This document shows, piece by piece, positions 10,928 to 19,377 of a DNA stretch of 64,000 nucleotides (the stretch's first letter is position 1; each line of letters opens with the position of its first letter). The stretch comes from Nocardia cyriacigeorgica (GTDB lineage: Bacteria > Actinomycetota > Actinomycetes > Mycobacteriales > Mycobacteriaceae), in contig NZ_JAAGUY010000003.1 of NCBI RefSeq assembly GCF_010868145.1, positions 186,001-250,000 of the forward strand, written 5' to 3'. A program made the translations under genes and the position numbers. Below the pieces are notes generated by a model. The model had not been told where the DNA came from and made no database searches. It worked only from the letters and a program-made list of their open reading frames with translations.

Positions 10928-11383
10928 GGCTCGAGCCTTTCGTCTGAAGTGTTGATACGTGGGTGATTTCGATGACAGGAATCACGGTAGCACTCGAATA
11001 ATGTTCAAGAAAGGCCTTTTTCGGCTCCGATCAATTGCTGCTTGCTCATGAGAATCGGAGGGGCCGACAACCCATATGTTCGGCACGATGGGTCGAGGTG
11101 GTGTCGTGCATGACTACCGGCGTGCCGACGAGGCGGGATCGAGCTGGTGAGATGACCTCACGGGGTGGCAGTCAGTGCATCGCCGCGACTGCGGACACGA
11201 TGGCCCACGCACCGGACGCGATGCGGTCGTCTGCGAGAACAGGGCGGTGAGACGGCTGTCATGGAGTGGCAGAGATGCCCGATCGATGTGAAATCATGGT
11301 GAGCAACCAACCCGCAAGCCGAGCGAATCGGGCAAATCGGGCATGATTGACGCCATGATCCTCACTGTCGATAGGGGCGCACC
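10928..11383. other. Intergenic region between the 42-codon gene and terC
   Basis: These 456 bases hold the divergent promoters of the small gene (minus) and terC (plus). Near 10960-11060 the sequence is less GC-rich than its surroundings. A tandem AATCGGGCA repeat occurs near 11326-11343. The + strand frame at 11035-11250 shows no coding bias. I see no Mn-sensing yybP-ykoY riboswitch core, which often precedes terC-like genes elsewhere. Confidence 0.4.
11347..11375 (+). promoter_or_regulatory. Promoter of terC (TTGACG-N17-GATAGG)
   Basis: TTGACG (11347-11352) and GATAGG (11370-11375) are 17 bases apart. The -10 ends eight bases before the terC ATG, which suggests a leaderless mRNA. Confidence 0.5.
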
Positions 11384-12361
11384 ATGCAGGTGACCGCGCT
11401 GGAGTGGGGGATCACCATCGCGGTGATCCTCGGCTTGTTCGTCTTCGATTTCTTCGCCCACGTACGCACGCCGCACGAGCCGACCTTCCGGGAGTCCGGC
11501 TTCTGGTCGGCGGTCTACATCGGCCTTGCGCTGGCCTTCGGCGGTTTCATCGCCTGGAAGTGGGGCGGGACGTTCGCGGGTGAGTATTACGCCGGCTTCG
11601 TCACCGAGAAGGCGCTCTCGGTGGACAACCTGTTCATATTCCTGATCATCATGTCGACCTTCGCGGTGCCACGGATCTACCAGCAGAAAGTCCTGCTCAT
11701 CGGCATCGTGGTGGCTCTGGTGATGCGCGGTGTCTTCATCGCCGTCGGCGCCGCCGCGATCAGCGCGTTCAGCTGGGTCTTCTACCTGTTCGGACTGTTC
11801 CTGGTCTACACCGCGGTCAAACTGCTGCGGGAGAGCGGTCACGAGGTCGAGGAGGAGGAGAAACGCGACAGTCGCATCGTCGCGCTGACCAAACGCCTGG
11901 TGCCGACCACCGACGAATACGACGGCGACAAACTGATCACCAGGATCAACGGCCGACGCGTGGTCACCCCGATGCTGCTGGCCCTGCTGGCCATCGGCTT
12001 CGCCGATCTGCTCTTCGCGCTCGACTCGATTCCGGCCATCTACGGCCTGACCGAACAGCCCTACATCGTCTTCGTGGCGAACGCGTTCGCGCTGATGGGC
12101 CTGCGTCAGCTGTATTTCCTGATCGGTGGCCTGCTCGACCGGCTGGTGTACCTGTCCTACGGCCTGTCCGCGATCCTGGCGTTCATCGGTGTGAAGCTGG
12201 TGCTGCACGCACTGCACGAGAACACGCTGCCGTTCATCAACGGCGGTGAGCACGTTTCGGTGCCGGAGATCTCCACTGCGTTCTCGTTGTCGGTGATCAT
12301 CGGGATCCTGGCGGTGGCGACCGTGGCCAGCCTGCTCCGCACCAGGCAGACGGCAAAGTAG
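11384..12361 (+). CDS. TerC/Alx family integral membrane protein
   Basis: A 325-residue polytopic membrane protein with about nine hydrophobic segments. The paired acidic motifs ALSVDNLFIFLIIM and FADLLFALDSIPAI, each with a membrane-embedded Asp, are diagnostic of the TerC/Alx family, which is linked to Mn2+ export and loading of exported metalloenzymes. A charged cytoplasmic loop (EVEEEEKRDSR) lies between the two halves. In M. tuberculosis the TerC gene (Rv2723) lies next to fadE20; here it lies between ftsK and the argA-like gene, so it has moved or is a paralogue. Substrate is inferred from family only. Confidence 0.88.
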   Translation: MQVTALEWGITIAVILGLFVFDFFAHVRTPHEPTFRESGFWSAVYIGLALAFGGFIAWKWGGTFAGEYYAGFVTEKALSVDNLFIFLIIMSTFAVPRIYQQKVLLIGIVVALVMRGVFIAVGAAAISAFSWVFYLFGLFLVYTAVKLLRESGHEVEEEEKRDSRIVALTKRLVPTTDEYDGDKLITRINGRRVVTPMLLALLAIGFADLLFALDSIPAIYGLTEQPYIVFVANAFALMGLRQLYFLIGGLLDRLVYLSYGLSAILAFIGVKLVLHALHENTLPFINGGEHVSVPEISTAFSLSVIIGILAVATVASLLRTRQTAK

Positions 12362-12398
12362 CGGCAACTCGGTGGCGCCGGTCCGGCGCCACCGGTGT

Positions 12399-12686
12399 TC
12401 ACGCGTCGCTCATTGCTCCGAAGATGGGCAGCCACTCGTTCACTCGGACGTCGGTGATCAGGTTCTGTCTGGCGAACGGGTCCTCCGCCAACATCGCCTG
12501 CAACGCCGACTCATCATCGGCGCGGAACACCAGCAGTGCGCCCGAACCGTCGGGATAGGGCCCGCTGGTCAGCAGGGCGCCGTCCGCGAGCCGATCGGAC
12601 AGCCAGCCGCGGTGCACGGGACGATGCTCGTCGCGGCCGGGCACGGTGTCGGCGGTGTAGGTGTAGTGGACGGCGAACAGCGGCAC
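12399..12686 (-). CDS. YciI family protein
   Basis: A 95-residue ferredoxin-like alpha/beta protein. PLFAVHYTYT at the start, R19 and the DEHRPVHRGWL segment with the family His, and DPFARQNLITDVRVNEW near the end are typical of YciI/YCII-domain proteins. Some members have dehalogenase-like or muconolactone isomerase-like roles, but most have no known reaction. The GTG at 12686 gives the normal family length; further upstream the frame is non-coding. It lies 37 bases downstream of the argA-like gene on the same strand and may share its transcript. Confidence 0.8.
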   Translation of the reverse strand: MPLFAVHYTYTADTVPGRDEHRPVHRGWLSDRLADGALLTSGPYPDGSGALLVFRADDESALQAMLAEDPFARQNLITDVRVNEWLPIFGAMSDA

Positions 12687-12723
12687 GATCGATCGCTTTC
12701 TGTCGAGGGCGGGGCAGGACCGC

Positions 12724-13338
12724 TCAGAGGGTGAGCAGCATCCGGGTGTTGCCGAGGGTGTTCGGCTTGACGTAGCTGAGGTCGAGGAATTCGGCGACAC
12801 CGGTGTCGTAGGAGCGGCACATCTCGGCGTACACCTCGGCAGTCACCGGTGTCCCGTCGATCTCGACGAACCCGTGCCTGGAGAAGAAATCCACCTCGAA
12901 GGTCAGCACGAAGACCCGGCCCAGCTCCAGCTCCCTGGCCACTTCGATCAGCCGCCGCACGATGAGCTTGCCCACACCGTGGCCCTTGACATCCGGGTGC
13001 ACCGCGACGGTGCGCACTTCGCCCAGGTCGGCCCACAGCACGTGCAGTGCACCACAGCCGACCACTCGGCCGTCGAGTTCGGCCACCCAGAATTCCTGTA
13101 CCGCCTCGTACAGGTTGACCAGATTCTTCTCCAGCAGGATCCGGCCCGAATAGACGTCCACCAGGGCTTTGATCGCGGGGACGTCGGAGGTTCGGGCGCG
13201 GCGCATGGTCGGGACACGATCATGCGCGCCGGCCGATCCGGTGGCGGACGTGTTCAACGGTGCCGCGTCTGCCGGATCGGCGGGCACCGCGGCGGGTGCG
13301 TCGCTGGTCGAACCACTCAGTGGTCCCCGTGAGGTCAT
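12724..13338 (-). CDS. argA: GNAT acetyltransferase, ArgA/Rv2747-type N-acetylglutamate synthase
   Basis: Acetylates glutamate with acetyl-CoA as the first step of arginine synthesis, in the single-domain actinobacterial form without the kinase-like domain. The conserved core starts at MRRARTSDVPAIKALVD and includes the acetyl-CoA loop VKGHGVGKLIVRRLIE; the C-terminal block CRSYDTGVAEFLDLSYVKPN matches Rv2747 very closely. The ATG at 13338 gives 204 residues with a 44-residue Ala/Ser-rich leader. The internal ATG at 13206 gives 160 residues, closer to the core of the mycobacterial enzyme (about 174). The gene is divergent from pgsA, as in M. tuberculosis. Confidence 0.88.
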   Translation of the reverse strand: MTSRGPLSGSTSDAPAAVPADPADAAPLNTSATGSAGAHDRVPTMRRARTSDVPAIKALVDVYSGRILLEKNLVNLYEAVQEFWVAELDGRVVGCGALHVLWADLGEVRTVAVHPDVKGHGVGKLIVRRLIEVARELELGRVFVLTFEVDFFSRHGFVEIDGTPVTAEVYAEMCRSYDTGVAEFLDLSYVKPNTLGNTRMLLTL

Positions 13339-13368
13339 GGGGTGCACAGTAGTCGGCGCCGCTACCGA

Positions 13369-13374
13369 TAGTCT
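13369..13374 (+). promoter_or_regulatory. Leaderless -10 (TAGTCT) for the uORF-pgsA transcript
   Basis: TAGTCT fits TANNNT and is followed after six bases by a GTG (13381) that opens a 23-codon frame. The pgsA start lies 68 bases further on. Confidence 0.45.
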
Positions 13375-13380
13375 GGAGAT

Positions 13381-13452
13381 GTGCCGCACACCCAGTCGTA
13401 CCGCTCAACGCATCGCGCCGGGCAGCGCGACTGGACCGAGAGGCGGCCATGA
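13381..13452 (+). CDS. Leaderless 23-codon upstream ORF coupled to pgsA
   Basis: GTG at 13381 opens a frame of 23 codons, starting M/V-PHTQSYRSTHRAG and ending WTERRP. Its TGA overlaps the pgsA ATG in the classic ATGA arrangement. The GTG is six bases after a TAGTCT -10 element. The peptide is polar and basic with no membrane segment. This matches the layout seen before dapA: a leaderless mini-ORF ending on the start of the next gene. It may serve only to bring ribosomes to pgsA. Confidence 0.35.
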   Translation: MPHTQSYRSTHRAGQRDWTERRP

Positions 13453-14105
13453 GCGTGCAACCCGACGAAATGGATCGCGGTTGGTCCGGGCCGGCGCCGC
13501 TGCGCCCCGGCCTGGTAGCCCCGCCGGCCGAGCCCGCCGTTCCGCTGCTGAACATCGCGAATGTCCTGACCATGGCCAGGATCGCGCTGGTTCCGCTGTT
13601 CGTGCTCGCGCTGTTCGCCGGAGGTGGTCACGACACCGCGTGGCGGGTCACCGCAGCCGCACTGTTCGGACTCGCCGCCATCACCGACCGGTTCGACGGG
13701 CAACTGGCCCGCAAATACGGTCTGGTCACCGACTTCGGCAAGCTGGCCGACCCCATAGCGGACAAGGCGCTGATCGGCTCGGCCCTGATCGGGTTGTCCG
13801 TGCTCGGCGACCTGGCGTGGTGGATAACGATCGTCATCTGCGGCCGTGAGCTCGGTGTGACGTTGTTGCGGTTGGTCGTGGTGCGCCGTGGTGTCATCCC
13901 CGCCGGACGCGGCGGCAAGCTGAAGACCCTGGTGCAATCGCTGGCGATCGCGGTCCTGGTGCTGCCGCTCGCGGGTGGGTTCGCCACCGCGGGGATGGCA
14001 CTGATGTGGGTGGCGCTGGTGCTGACCGTGGCCACCGGACTCGATTACGTCGGTCAGGCGGCGCGCGTCTGGTTCGCCGGCTCCGCCCGCAACCGCGCCG
14101 CATGA
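13449..14105 (+). CDS. pgsA: CDP-alcohol phosphatidyltransferase (CDP-diacylglycerol-glycerol-3-phosphate 3-phosphatidyltransferase)
   Basis: Membrane enzyme that makes phosphatidylglycerophosphate from CDP-diacylglycerol and glycerol-3-phosphate. The CDP-alcohol transferase signature is complete: DRFDGQLARKYGLVTDFGKL continues to ADPIAD, giving D-x2-DG-x2-AR-x8-G-x3-D-x3-D at about residues 79-101. Five or six hydrophobic segments span the rest. Position and sequence match PgsA3 (Rv2746c). GAGAGG lies six bases before the ATG. Its last base pair set overlaps the cinA-type gene (ATGA), and clgR follows, so it may be part of the same stress-linked unit as in mycobacteria. Confidence 0.93.
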   Translation: MSVQPDEMDRGWSGPAPLRPGLVAPPAEPAVPLLNIANVLTMARIALVPLFVLALFAGGGHDTAWRVTAAALFGLAAITDRFDGQLARKYGLVTDFGKLADPIADKALIGSALIGLSVLGDLAWWITIVICGRELGVTLLRLVVVRRGVIPAGRGGKLKTLVQSLAIAVLVLPLAGGFATAGMALMWVALVLTVATGLDYVGQAARVWFAGSARNRAA

Positions 14106-14605
14106 ACGATCCGCTCACCGCGGGCGTACCCGCCGCCGAGCTGGTGGCCGCGCTCACCGCGGCCGGTCAGACCGTCGCCACGGCCGAATCGCTGACCGCG
14201 GGCCTGCTCAGCGCCACCATCGCGGGTGTCCCCGGTGCCAGTGTGGTGCTGCGCGGTGGACTGGTGGTGTACGCCACCGACCTCAAACACAGCTTGGCAG
14301 GTGTAGGTGCCGACGTGCTCGCCACCGAAGGTCCGGTCGCCGCAAGCACCGCCGAACAGCTCGCCGTCGGCGCCAGGACCCGCTGCGGCGCCGACTGGGG
14401 AGTCGGCCTGACCGGCGTCGCCGGACCGGATGAGCAGGGCGGTTACCCGGTCGGCACGGTGTTCCTCGGCTTGGCCGGCCCCGGGCACACCGAGGTGATG
14501 CGGTTGAAACTGTCCGGCGACCGGTGGAACATCAGACTCGGTGCGACCCGGACCGCCGTCGCCGAGCTCCTGCGCTGTGTGCGAGGGCCGGCGATAACGG
14601 ACTGA
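14102..14605 (+). CDS. CinA C-terminal family nicotinamide-nucleotide amidohydrolase
   Basis: A 167-residue stand-alone CinA_C (PncC-type) protein that would deamidate NMN to nicotinate mononucleotide in pyridine nucleotide recycling. The motif TVATAESLTAGLLSATIAGV near residues 22-41 and the block GVGLTGVAGPDEQGGYPVGT near 100-119 are the family hallmarks. The N-terminal CinA domain is absent, as is usual for short forms. ATG at 14102 overlaps the pgsA stop by four bases. Confidence 0.92.
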   Translation: MNDPLTAGVPAAELVAALTAAGQTVATAESLTAGLLSATIAGVPGASVVLRGGLVVYATDLKHSLAGVGADVLATEGPVAASTAEQLAVGARTRCGADWGVGLTGVAGPDEQGGYPVGTVFLGLAGPGHTEVMRLKLSGDRWNIRLGATRTAVAELLRCVRGPAITD

Positions 14606-14629
14606 GTTCGCGGGCGAGATACCTCGTTC

Positions 14630-14657
14630 GGGAACCAACCGGACGCGCCGAGACGTT
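14630..14657 (+). promoter_or_regulatory. Sigma-E-type promoter of the clgR-pspA-pspM operon
   Basis: GGGAACCA (14630-14637), sixteen bases, then CGTT (14654-14657). This is an exact match to the mycobacterial SigE pattern GGAACYA-N15/16-CGTT. It lies 61 bases before clgR. The M. tuberculosis clgR operon is known to be SigE-dependent, so conservation is expected. Confidence 0.75.
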
Positions 14658-14718
14658 GTGCCAGAAAGAACGGCGCATGCGCGCCGACGGCCTGGAAACA
14701 GGAAGTTAGGAGACCGAG

Positions 14719-15177
14719 ATGACGCTGCTGCGAGAAGCGATCGGTGACAGTCTGCGGCGTGCGCGTCTCGCCCAGCAGCGAACCCTGCGGGAGGTGTCCA
14801 CCTCCGCGCGGGTGAGTCTCGGCTATCTGTCCGAGGTCGAGCGGGGCCGCAAGGAGGCCTCCAGCGAGCTGCTGGCCGCGATCTGCGAGGCCCTCGACGT
14901 CCCGCTGTCGCGGGTGCTGTGGGACGTGAGCACGATCATGGCCGGTAGGGATGACGTGCGCGAGGCCGCCGTGCCGGTGCCGGCAGGACCGGGTGCGGCC
15001 GAGGGCGTGCCGGTCGGTGGCGGGGCCGGGCATGAGCCCGCACCTGCCGAAACCGCGGCCGAGCATGAGCCAGCAGCGGCCACGATGTCGGTGGCCCGCC
15101 CGCATATCGACGACGACACCAGGATCGTCATCCCCGCGCCGCGCTCGGACACCCTGGTTCTGGTGCGCAGCGCATGA
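14719..15177 (+). CDS. clgR: XRE-family transcriptional activator ClgR
   Basis: DNA-binding activator of Clp protease, psp and some DNA-damage genes in actinobacteria. Residues 1-70 form the Cro/CI HTH ([17 protein letters not shown], then [20 protein letters not shown]), almost identical in layout to Rv2745c. Residues 80-140 are Ala/Pro/Glu-rich and probably disordered; the last residues (DTLVLVRSA) could act as a protease-exposed tail, since ClgR itself is a Clp substrate in other species. TAGGAGACC lies seven bases before the ATG. It sits under a SigE-type promoter and heads the clgR-pspA-pspM operon. Confidence 0.93.
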   Translation: MTLLREAIGDSLRRARLAQQRTLREVSTSARVSLGYLSEVERGRKEASSELLAAICEALDVPLSRVLWDVSTIMAGRDDVREAAVPVPAGPGAAEGVPVGGGAGHEPAPAETAAEHEPAAATMSVARPHIDDDTRIVIPAPRSDTLVLVRSA

Positions 15178-15394
15178 GCCCGAAATCGGCGGTGAGCCGT
15201 GGCAACGCTGCGGCGCACCCGCATGAGCGGATAGATTCGTCATAGGTGGCCGAACGGTCCGAGCCGGTCCCCGACCTCGCGGGGTTGGCCCGGACCGGGC
15301 GCCACATGGTGGAGGATAGGCATATATCGGGTGCGTGACGGTCGCGCACTGGAGTCGCGCACAGCGGCGCAGCAGATGGAGGCGGGATCAATCG

Positions 15395-16228
15395 ATGGCT
15401 AATCCGTTCGTCAAGGCCTGGAAGTACATGATGGCCCTCTTCGATTCCAAGATCGAAGAGCACGCGGATCCGAAGGTCCAGATTCAGCAGGCTATCGAGG
15501 AAGCACAGCGTCAGCATCAGGCCCTCTCGCAGCAGGCCGCGTCGGTTATCGGCAACCAGCGTCAGCTGGAGATGAAGCTCAACCGGCAGCTCGACGAGGT
15601 CGAAAAGCTCAACGCCAATGCCCGTCAGGCTGTGATGCTGGCCGATCAGGCCACCGCCGCGGGCGACACCGAGAAGGCGATCCAGTACACCAACGCCGCC
15701 GAGGCGTTCGCGGCGCAGCTGGTCACCGCCGAGCAGTCGGTCGAAGACCTGAAGGTGCTCCACGACCAGTCGCTGCAGGCCGCCTCGCAGGCCAAGAAGG
15801 CGGTCGAGCAGAACGCCATGCTGCTGCAGCAGAAGGTCGCCGAGCGCACCAAGCTGCTCAGCCAGCTCGAGCAGGCCAAGATGCAGGAGCAGGTCAGCGC
15901 CTCGCTGCAGCAGATGGACTCCACACTGTCGGCGCCCGGCTCCACCCCGAGCCTGGACGCGGTGCGCGAGAAGATCGAACGCCGCTACGCCACCGCGCTC
16001 GGTTCGGCCGAACTGGCGCAGAACTCGGTGCAGGGGCGCATGCTCGAGGTGCAGCAGGCCAGCATCCAGATGGCCGGCCACAGCAAGCTCGAGCAGATCC
16101 GTGCCTCCATGCGCGGTGACGCGCTGCCCTCTGGCGGAGCCGCACCGGCGATCAACCCGGCGCAGGCGCAGGCCGATCCGGCACAGCCGCAGCCGCAGAT
16201 GAACAAAGGCCAGACCGCGCAGCAGTAG
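15395..16228 (+). CDS. pspA: Phage shock protein A (PspA/IM30 family)
   Basis: Peripheral membrane-stress protein that binds the inner face of the membrane. The 277 residues are almost all coiled coil. The opening [16 protein letters not shown] is the amphipathic membrane-binding helix, and [15 protein letters not shown] is the family signature. The C-terminal 35 residues are Ala/Pro/Gln-rich. It matches the mycobacterial 35-kDa antigen (Rv2744c). ATG at 15395 has GGAGGCGGG upstream. In mycobacteria PspA also holds ClgR inactive until envelope stress, so co-transcription with clgR fits a feedback loop. Confidence 0.95.
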   Translation: MANPFVKAWKYMMALFDSKIEEHADPKVQIQQAIEEAQRQHQALSQQAASVIGNQRQLEMKLNRQLDEVEKLNANARQAVMLADQATAAGDTEKAIQYTNAAEAFAAQLVTAEQSVEDLKVLHDQSLQAASQAKKAVEQNAMLLQQKVAERTKLLSQLEQAKMQEQVSASLQQMDSTLSAPGSTPSLDAVREKIERRYATALGSAELAQNSVQGRMLEVQQASIQMAGHSKLEQIRASMRGDALPSGGAAPAINPAQAQADPAQPQPQMNKGQTAQQ

Positions 16229-16356
16229 CGGTAGACGCGAGGAAGATCGATGGTGGCGAGTGTGCGGGCGTCCGGTAGACCGGTGGACGCCCGCACCCGC
16301 CCGGAATGCCGGCTGTCCGGTGGGACGGTCGTGGTGGTGTCGGCGGAAGGATGGAC

Positions 16357-17232
16357 ATGAGCCGCAAGGGGTCACGCGGCCGCGTCGACGGCATGAACAT
16401 CGTGGGAGCACCCTCCCACGGGGGCACCCACCCCACCAATCTGCCCGATACACTGCGCGAAGTGGGCGAGCACGCACTCGTTGCGGTGCGTCGCTGGGCT
16501 GATCCACGTGAACGTGAGTTGCGTAAGCGCCGCCGTGCGCGCAGGCGCAGTATGCAGCTCGGCACCGTCTCCGGCCTCACCACGGTGGGAACTGTTGGGC
16601 TGATCGTGATCTCGGCGCCCGCCTGGGCCGTTGTCGTCGTCGGTGGTGGCGCGGTAGCCCTGGTGACCGGGACCGCGCTGAGCGCTCGTCGCTATCTGCG
16701 GTTGCGCGGAAAGCCTTTGCCGCAGGCGGCATTCGTCGCACGCAAAGCTCCCGGTGTGCGGTCCGCGGCCCGTGCGCCGATCATGCGATTGGTGCACGCC
16801 GAGCGCGCCATGCACGATCTGGCCGCGCAGATCGCCCGCTCGCACCGGCTACCACCCGACGAACTCGACGATCTCCTCGACACCGCGCGCTCCGGCGCCG
16901 CCGCACTTCATGCCCTCGCCGCCGATATCGCCGCGATGGAACGCGCAGCGGCTACTGTCGGCCGCACCAACCCGCACGCCGCCGCCGCGCTCACCGGTAA
17001 CGTCCGCGCCGCGGTCGACCGCCTCGAATCCGGTGTCGCCGAATACGAACAGCTCGTCGCCGCCGCGGGCCGCGTGCTCGCCGTCCCGGACAGCACTGTT
17101 GTGGCCTATCAGTTCAATGGCATCGTCGCAGAACTCCAGCACGCCGCCGACCGCCTCGACGGCTGGGCCCAGGCTCTCACCGAAATCGCCGACCGGCAGG
17201 CGCCCGCCCCACTGCCCCCACACGGCCACTGA
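16357..17232 (+). CDS. pspM: Phage shock envelope stress response membrane protein PspM
   Basis: A 291-residue homologue of Rv2743c, the integral membrane partner that recruits PspA. The N-terminal 60 residues are basic, ending in RKRRRARRR. Two adjacent transmembrane segments follow at about residues 69-110 (TVGLIVISAPAWAVVVVGGG and the next stretch). The C-terminal 170 residues form helical, coiled-coil-like segments. ATG at 16357 has GGAAGG six bases upstream; ATG at 16351 is too close to it. In M. tuberculosis the operon continues with pspN (Rv2742c); here a terminator and a convergent gene follow. Confidence 0.85.
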   Translation: MSRKGSRGRVDGMNIVGAPSHGGTHPTNLPDTLREVGEHALVAVRRWADPRERELRKRRRARRRSMQLGTVSGLTTVGTVGLIVISAPAWAVVVVGGGAVALVTGTALSARRYLRLRGKPLPQAAFVARKAPGVRSAARAPIMRLVHAERAMHDLAAQIARSHRLPPDELDDLLDTARSGAAALHALAADIAAMERAAATVGRTNPHAAAALTGNVRAAVDRLESGVAEYEQLVAAAGRVLAVPDSTVVAYQFNGIVAELQHAADRLDGWAQALTEIADRQAPAPLPPHGH

Positions 17233-17308
17233 CCGTCGCCGAGCAGATTCCCGCAGCCGGGCCGGCATCCGGTCATATGCGCGGGCACGTCGGCGACCGG
17301 ACCAACAA

Positions 17309-17343
17309 GGCGGACGCCGGAGCCCGATGCTCCGGCGTCCGCC
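17309..17343. terminator. Bidirectional terminator between pspM and the acyl-CoA dehydrogenase gene
   Basis: A perfect 15-bp stem (17309-17323 with 17329-17343, GGCGGACGCCGGAGC and its complement) around the five-base loop CCGAT. It lies between two convergent genes and can serve both strands. Confidence 0.8.
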
Positions 17344-17367
17344 ATTATCGACCGCTGAACGCTGCGC

Positions 17368-18513
17368 TCAGAGGGAGCGCGCGATGATTTCCTTCATGAT
17401 CTCGTTGGTGCCCGCGTAGATCATCTGCACGCGGTTGTCGACCCACATGCGGGAGATGGGGTACTCGGTCATGTAGCCGTAGCCACCGTGCAGCTGCAGG
17501 CATTCGCTGGCCACCGACATGGCGCGGTCGGTGGTCCACCACTTGGCCATCGCGACGGTGGGGATGTCGAGCTCGCCGACGATGTGCTTGGCGATGCAGT
17601 CGTCGGTGAACACGCGGGCGATCTTGGTCTCGGTGGCGACCTCGGCGAGCTTGAACTTGGTGTTCTGGAAACCGAACACCGAGCGTCCGAACGCCTCGCG
17701 CTCCTTGGTGTAGCGCAGCGTGTGCTCGAGCGCGACTTCCATGCCCGCCACCGAGCCGACGGCGATGATCAGCCGTTCCTGCGGCAGCTGCTGCATCAGC
17801 TGGACGAAGCCCTGGCCCTCGGCGGTGCCGAGCAGGTTGCTCACCGGGATACGCACATCCTCGAAGAACAGCTCGGAGGTGTCCTGGCCCTTCTGGCCGA
17901 TCTTGTCCAGCACCCGGCCGCGCCGGAAACCGGTCCGGTCGGCCTCGACCAGCACCAGGCTGATGCCGGAGGCGCCCTGGCTGGTGTCGGTCTTGACCAC
18001 CACGATGATGAGGTCGGCCTGCGCCCCGTTGGTGATGAAGGTCTTGGACCCGTTGACGATGTACTCGTCGCCGTCGCGCACCGCTTTGGTCTTGACGTTC
18101 TGCAGATCCGACCCGGTGCCGGGCTCGGTCATCGCGATCGCGCCGACGACCTCACCGCTGGCCATCTTCGGCAGCCACTGCTGCTTCTGTTCCTCCGTGC
18201 CGTAGGCCAGCAGATAGTGCGCGACGATGCCGTTGTGCAGGCTCTGGCCCCAGGCGGTGTCGACGACCCGGGCCTGCTCCTCGATCAGTACGGCCTCGTG
18301 GGCGAAGGTGCCGCCACCGCCGCCGTACTCCTCCGGGATCGACAGGCACAGCAGACCGAGCTCACCGGCCTTGTTCCACAGGTCGCGGTCGACATGGTGC
18401 TGTTCGATGTACTTGTCGACGTTGGGCGCTACTTCCTTCTCGAAGAAGGCCCGCGCGAGCTCGCGCAACGCGTCGAGATCCTCGTTCATCCAACACGACC
18501 GGTAGGTGGTCAT
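17368..18513 (-). CDS. Acyl-CoA dehydrogenase
   Basis: FAD enzyme that introduces the alpha-beta double bond of acyl-CoA in beta-oxidation. It has 381 residues, normal for the family. The flavin/substrate signature GAIAMTEPGTGSDLQNVKT, the motif ITNGAQADL, and the C-terminal LQLHGGYGYMTEYPISRMW followed by YAGTNEIMKEII are clear; the Glu in TNEIM is at the position of the catalytic base. It resembles long-chain or FadE20-type enzymes and is about as close to the dehydrogenase at 43170. A TetR-type regulator is divergent from it and probably controls it. Confidence 0.9.
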   Translation of the reverse strand: MTTYRSCWMNEDLDALRELARAFFEKEVAPNVDKYIEQHHVDRDLWNKAGELGLLCLSIPEEYGGGGGTFAHEAVLIEEQARVVDTAWGQSLHNGIVAHYLLAYGTEEQKQQWLPKMASGEVVGAIAMTEPGTGSDLQNVKTKAVRDGDEYIVNGSKTFITNGAQADLIIVVVKTDTSQGASGISLVLVEADRTGFRRGRVLDKIGQKGQDTSELFFEDVRIPVSNLLGTAEGQGFVQLMQQLPQERLIIAVGSVAGMEVALEHTLRYTKEREAFGRSVFGFQNTKFKLAEVATETKIARVFTDDCIAKHIVGELDIPTVAMAKWWTTDRAMSVASECLQLHGGYGYMTEYPISRMWVDNRVQMIYAGTNEIMKEIIARSL

Positions 18514-18550
18514 CGGGTGTCCTCCGTTCAGCGGTCCCCGGAGCAGTATT

Positions 18551-18567
18551 CGTTACCGGGAATAACG
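18551..18567. promoter_or_regulatory. Putative TetR operator between the dehydrogenase and TetR genes
   Basis: CGTTA (18551-18555) and TAACG (18563-18567) form an inverted repeat in the 136-base divergent spacer. A second short dyad, GTGTG/CACAC, lies near 18576. Either would suit a TetR dimer. Confidence 0.35.
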
Positions 18568-18635
18568 GGTACAGTGTGTCCCACACCCGCCGGTGTGACA
18601 AGCCCCACCCGTCGAAAGATGGCCCCGGCCTCGGA

Positions 18636-18641
18636 TAGCGT
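18636..18641 (+). promoter_or_regulatory. Leaderless -10 of the TetR gene at 18650
   Basis: TAGCGT ends eight bases before the GTG start, with no Shine-Dalgarno sequence between them. Confidence 0.45.
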
Positions 18642-18649
18642 GACGCAAC

Positions 18650-19333
18650 GTGGAACGACAGCGATGGATCGATACCGCCGAGTCTCGGCGGTCGGGATCG
18701 GACGCCTCGGCTCGTGACGAGCGCCGCGCGACGATCGTCGATGCGGCCCTCGCCGCGATCGCCGAACACGGACCCGATGCGTTGACCGGCCAGATCGCCG
18801 ACCGTGCCGGCCTCAACCGCACCCACTTCTATCGCCATTTCGCCAGCAAGGCAGAGCTCGACTGGGCGGTGGCCAAACGGGCTCATCTGGAGATCACCGA
18901 GCGGATCCGCGCCGCGCTCGTCGTCGACGGCACCCCGCTCGACGCCATTCGGGCGCCGATCGTGGCCCACGTCGGCTGGGCCAGCGAACACCCGAACCTG
19001 TACCGCTTCCTGCTGGGACGCAACTACTACCGGGGCAAAGACCTGCCTCGGATCGGCGGTAGTGCCTTCGCCGCCGAGATCTCCGCCGCGGCGGTCCGCT
19101 ACATTCCGCGCTTCGACGCCGACCCGGTCGCCGCGGACCGGCTGGTCGTCGCGCTGCTCGGGCTCATCGACGCCACGGTGCAGTGGTGGCTGACCTTCCG
19201 CGGAACCTCGCGCACGGAGCTGGTCGAACTCCTGACCACGCAGGCCTGGTTGCTGATCGACCACCATCTGCGCACAGTCGACGTCGTTCTCGATCCGAAC
19301 GCGCCCCTCGACCGAGCGAGTACGCCGGACTGA
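18650..19333 (+). CDS. TetR/AcrR family transcriptional regulator
   Basis: A 227-residue regulator. The N-terminal HTH (about residues 25-72) reads ATIVDAALAAIAEHGPDALT and then LNRTHFYRHFASKAEL, standard for TetR. The C-terminal domain (about 85-205) is helical with aromatic clusters (YRFLLGRNYYRG, VQWWLTFRG), suited to an acyl-CoA or other hydrophobic ligand. It is divergent from an acyl-CoA dehydrogenase with inverted repeats between, so fatty-acid control is likely. GTG at 18650 fits a leaderless start. Confidence 0.85.
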   Translation: MERQRWIDTAESRRSGSDASARDERRATIVDAALAAIAEHGPDALTGQIADRAGLNRTHFYRHFASKAELDWAVAKRAHLEITERIRAALVVDGTPLDAIRAPIVAHVGWASEHPNLYRFLLGRNYYRGKDLPRIGGSAFAAEISAAAVRYIPRFDADPVAADRLVVALLGLIDATVQWWLTFRGTSRTELVELLTTQAWLLIDHHLRTVDVVLDPNAPLDRASTPD

Positions 19334-19377
19334 GTGCACAGCGCGCGATCTACCGGCCGATGTCGGTACCCGGGCTA

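Noticed and set aside
11035..11250. 71-codon + strand frame upstream of terC
   Set aside because: TTG start, weak third-position GC bias, no ribosome site and no similarity.
11240..11383. Mn2+ (yybP-ykoY) riboswitch before terC
   Set aside because: The conserved core elements are not visible and the promoter appears leaderless, leaving no room for a riboswitch.
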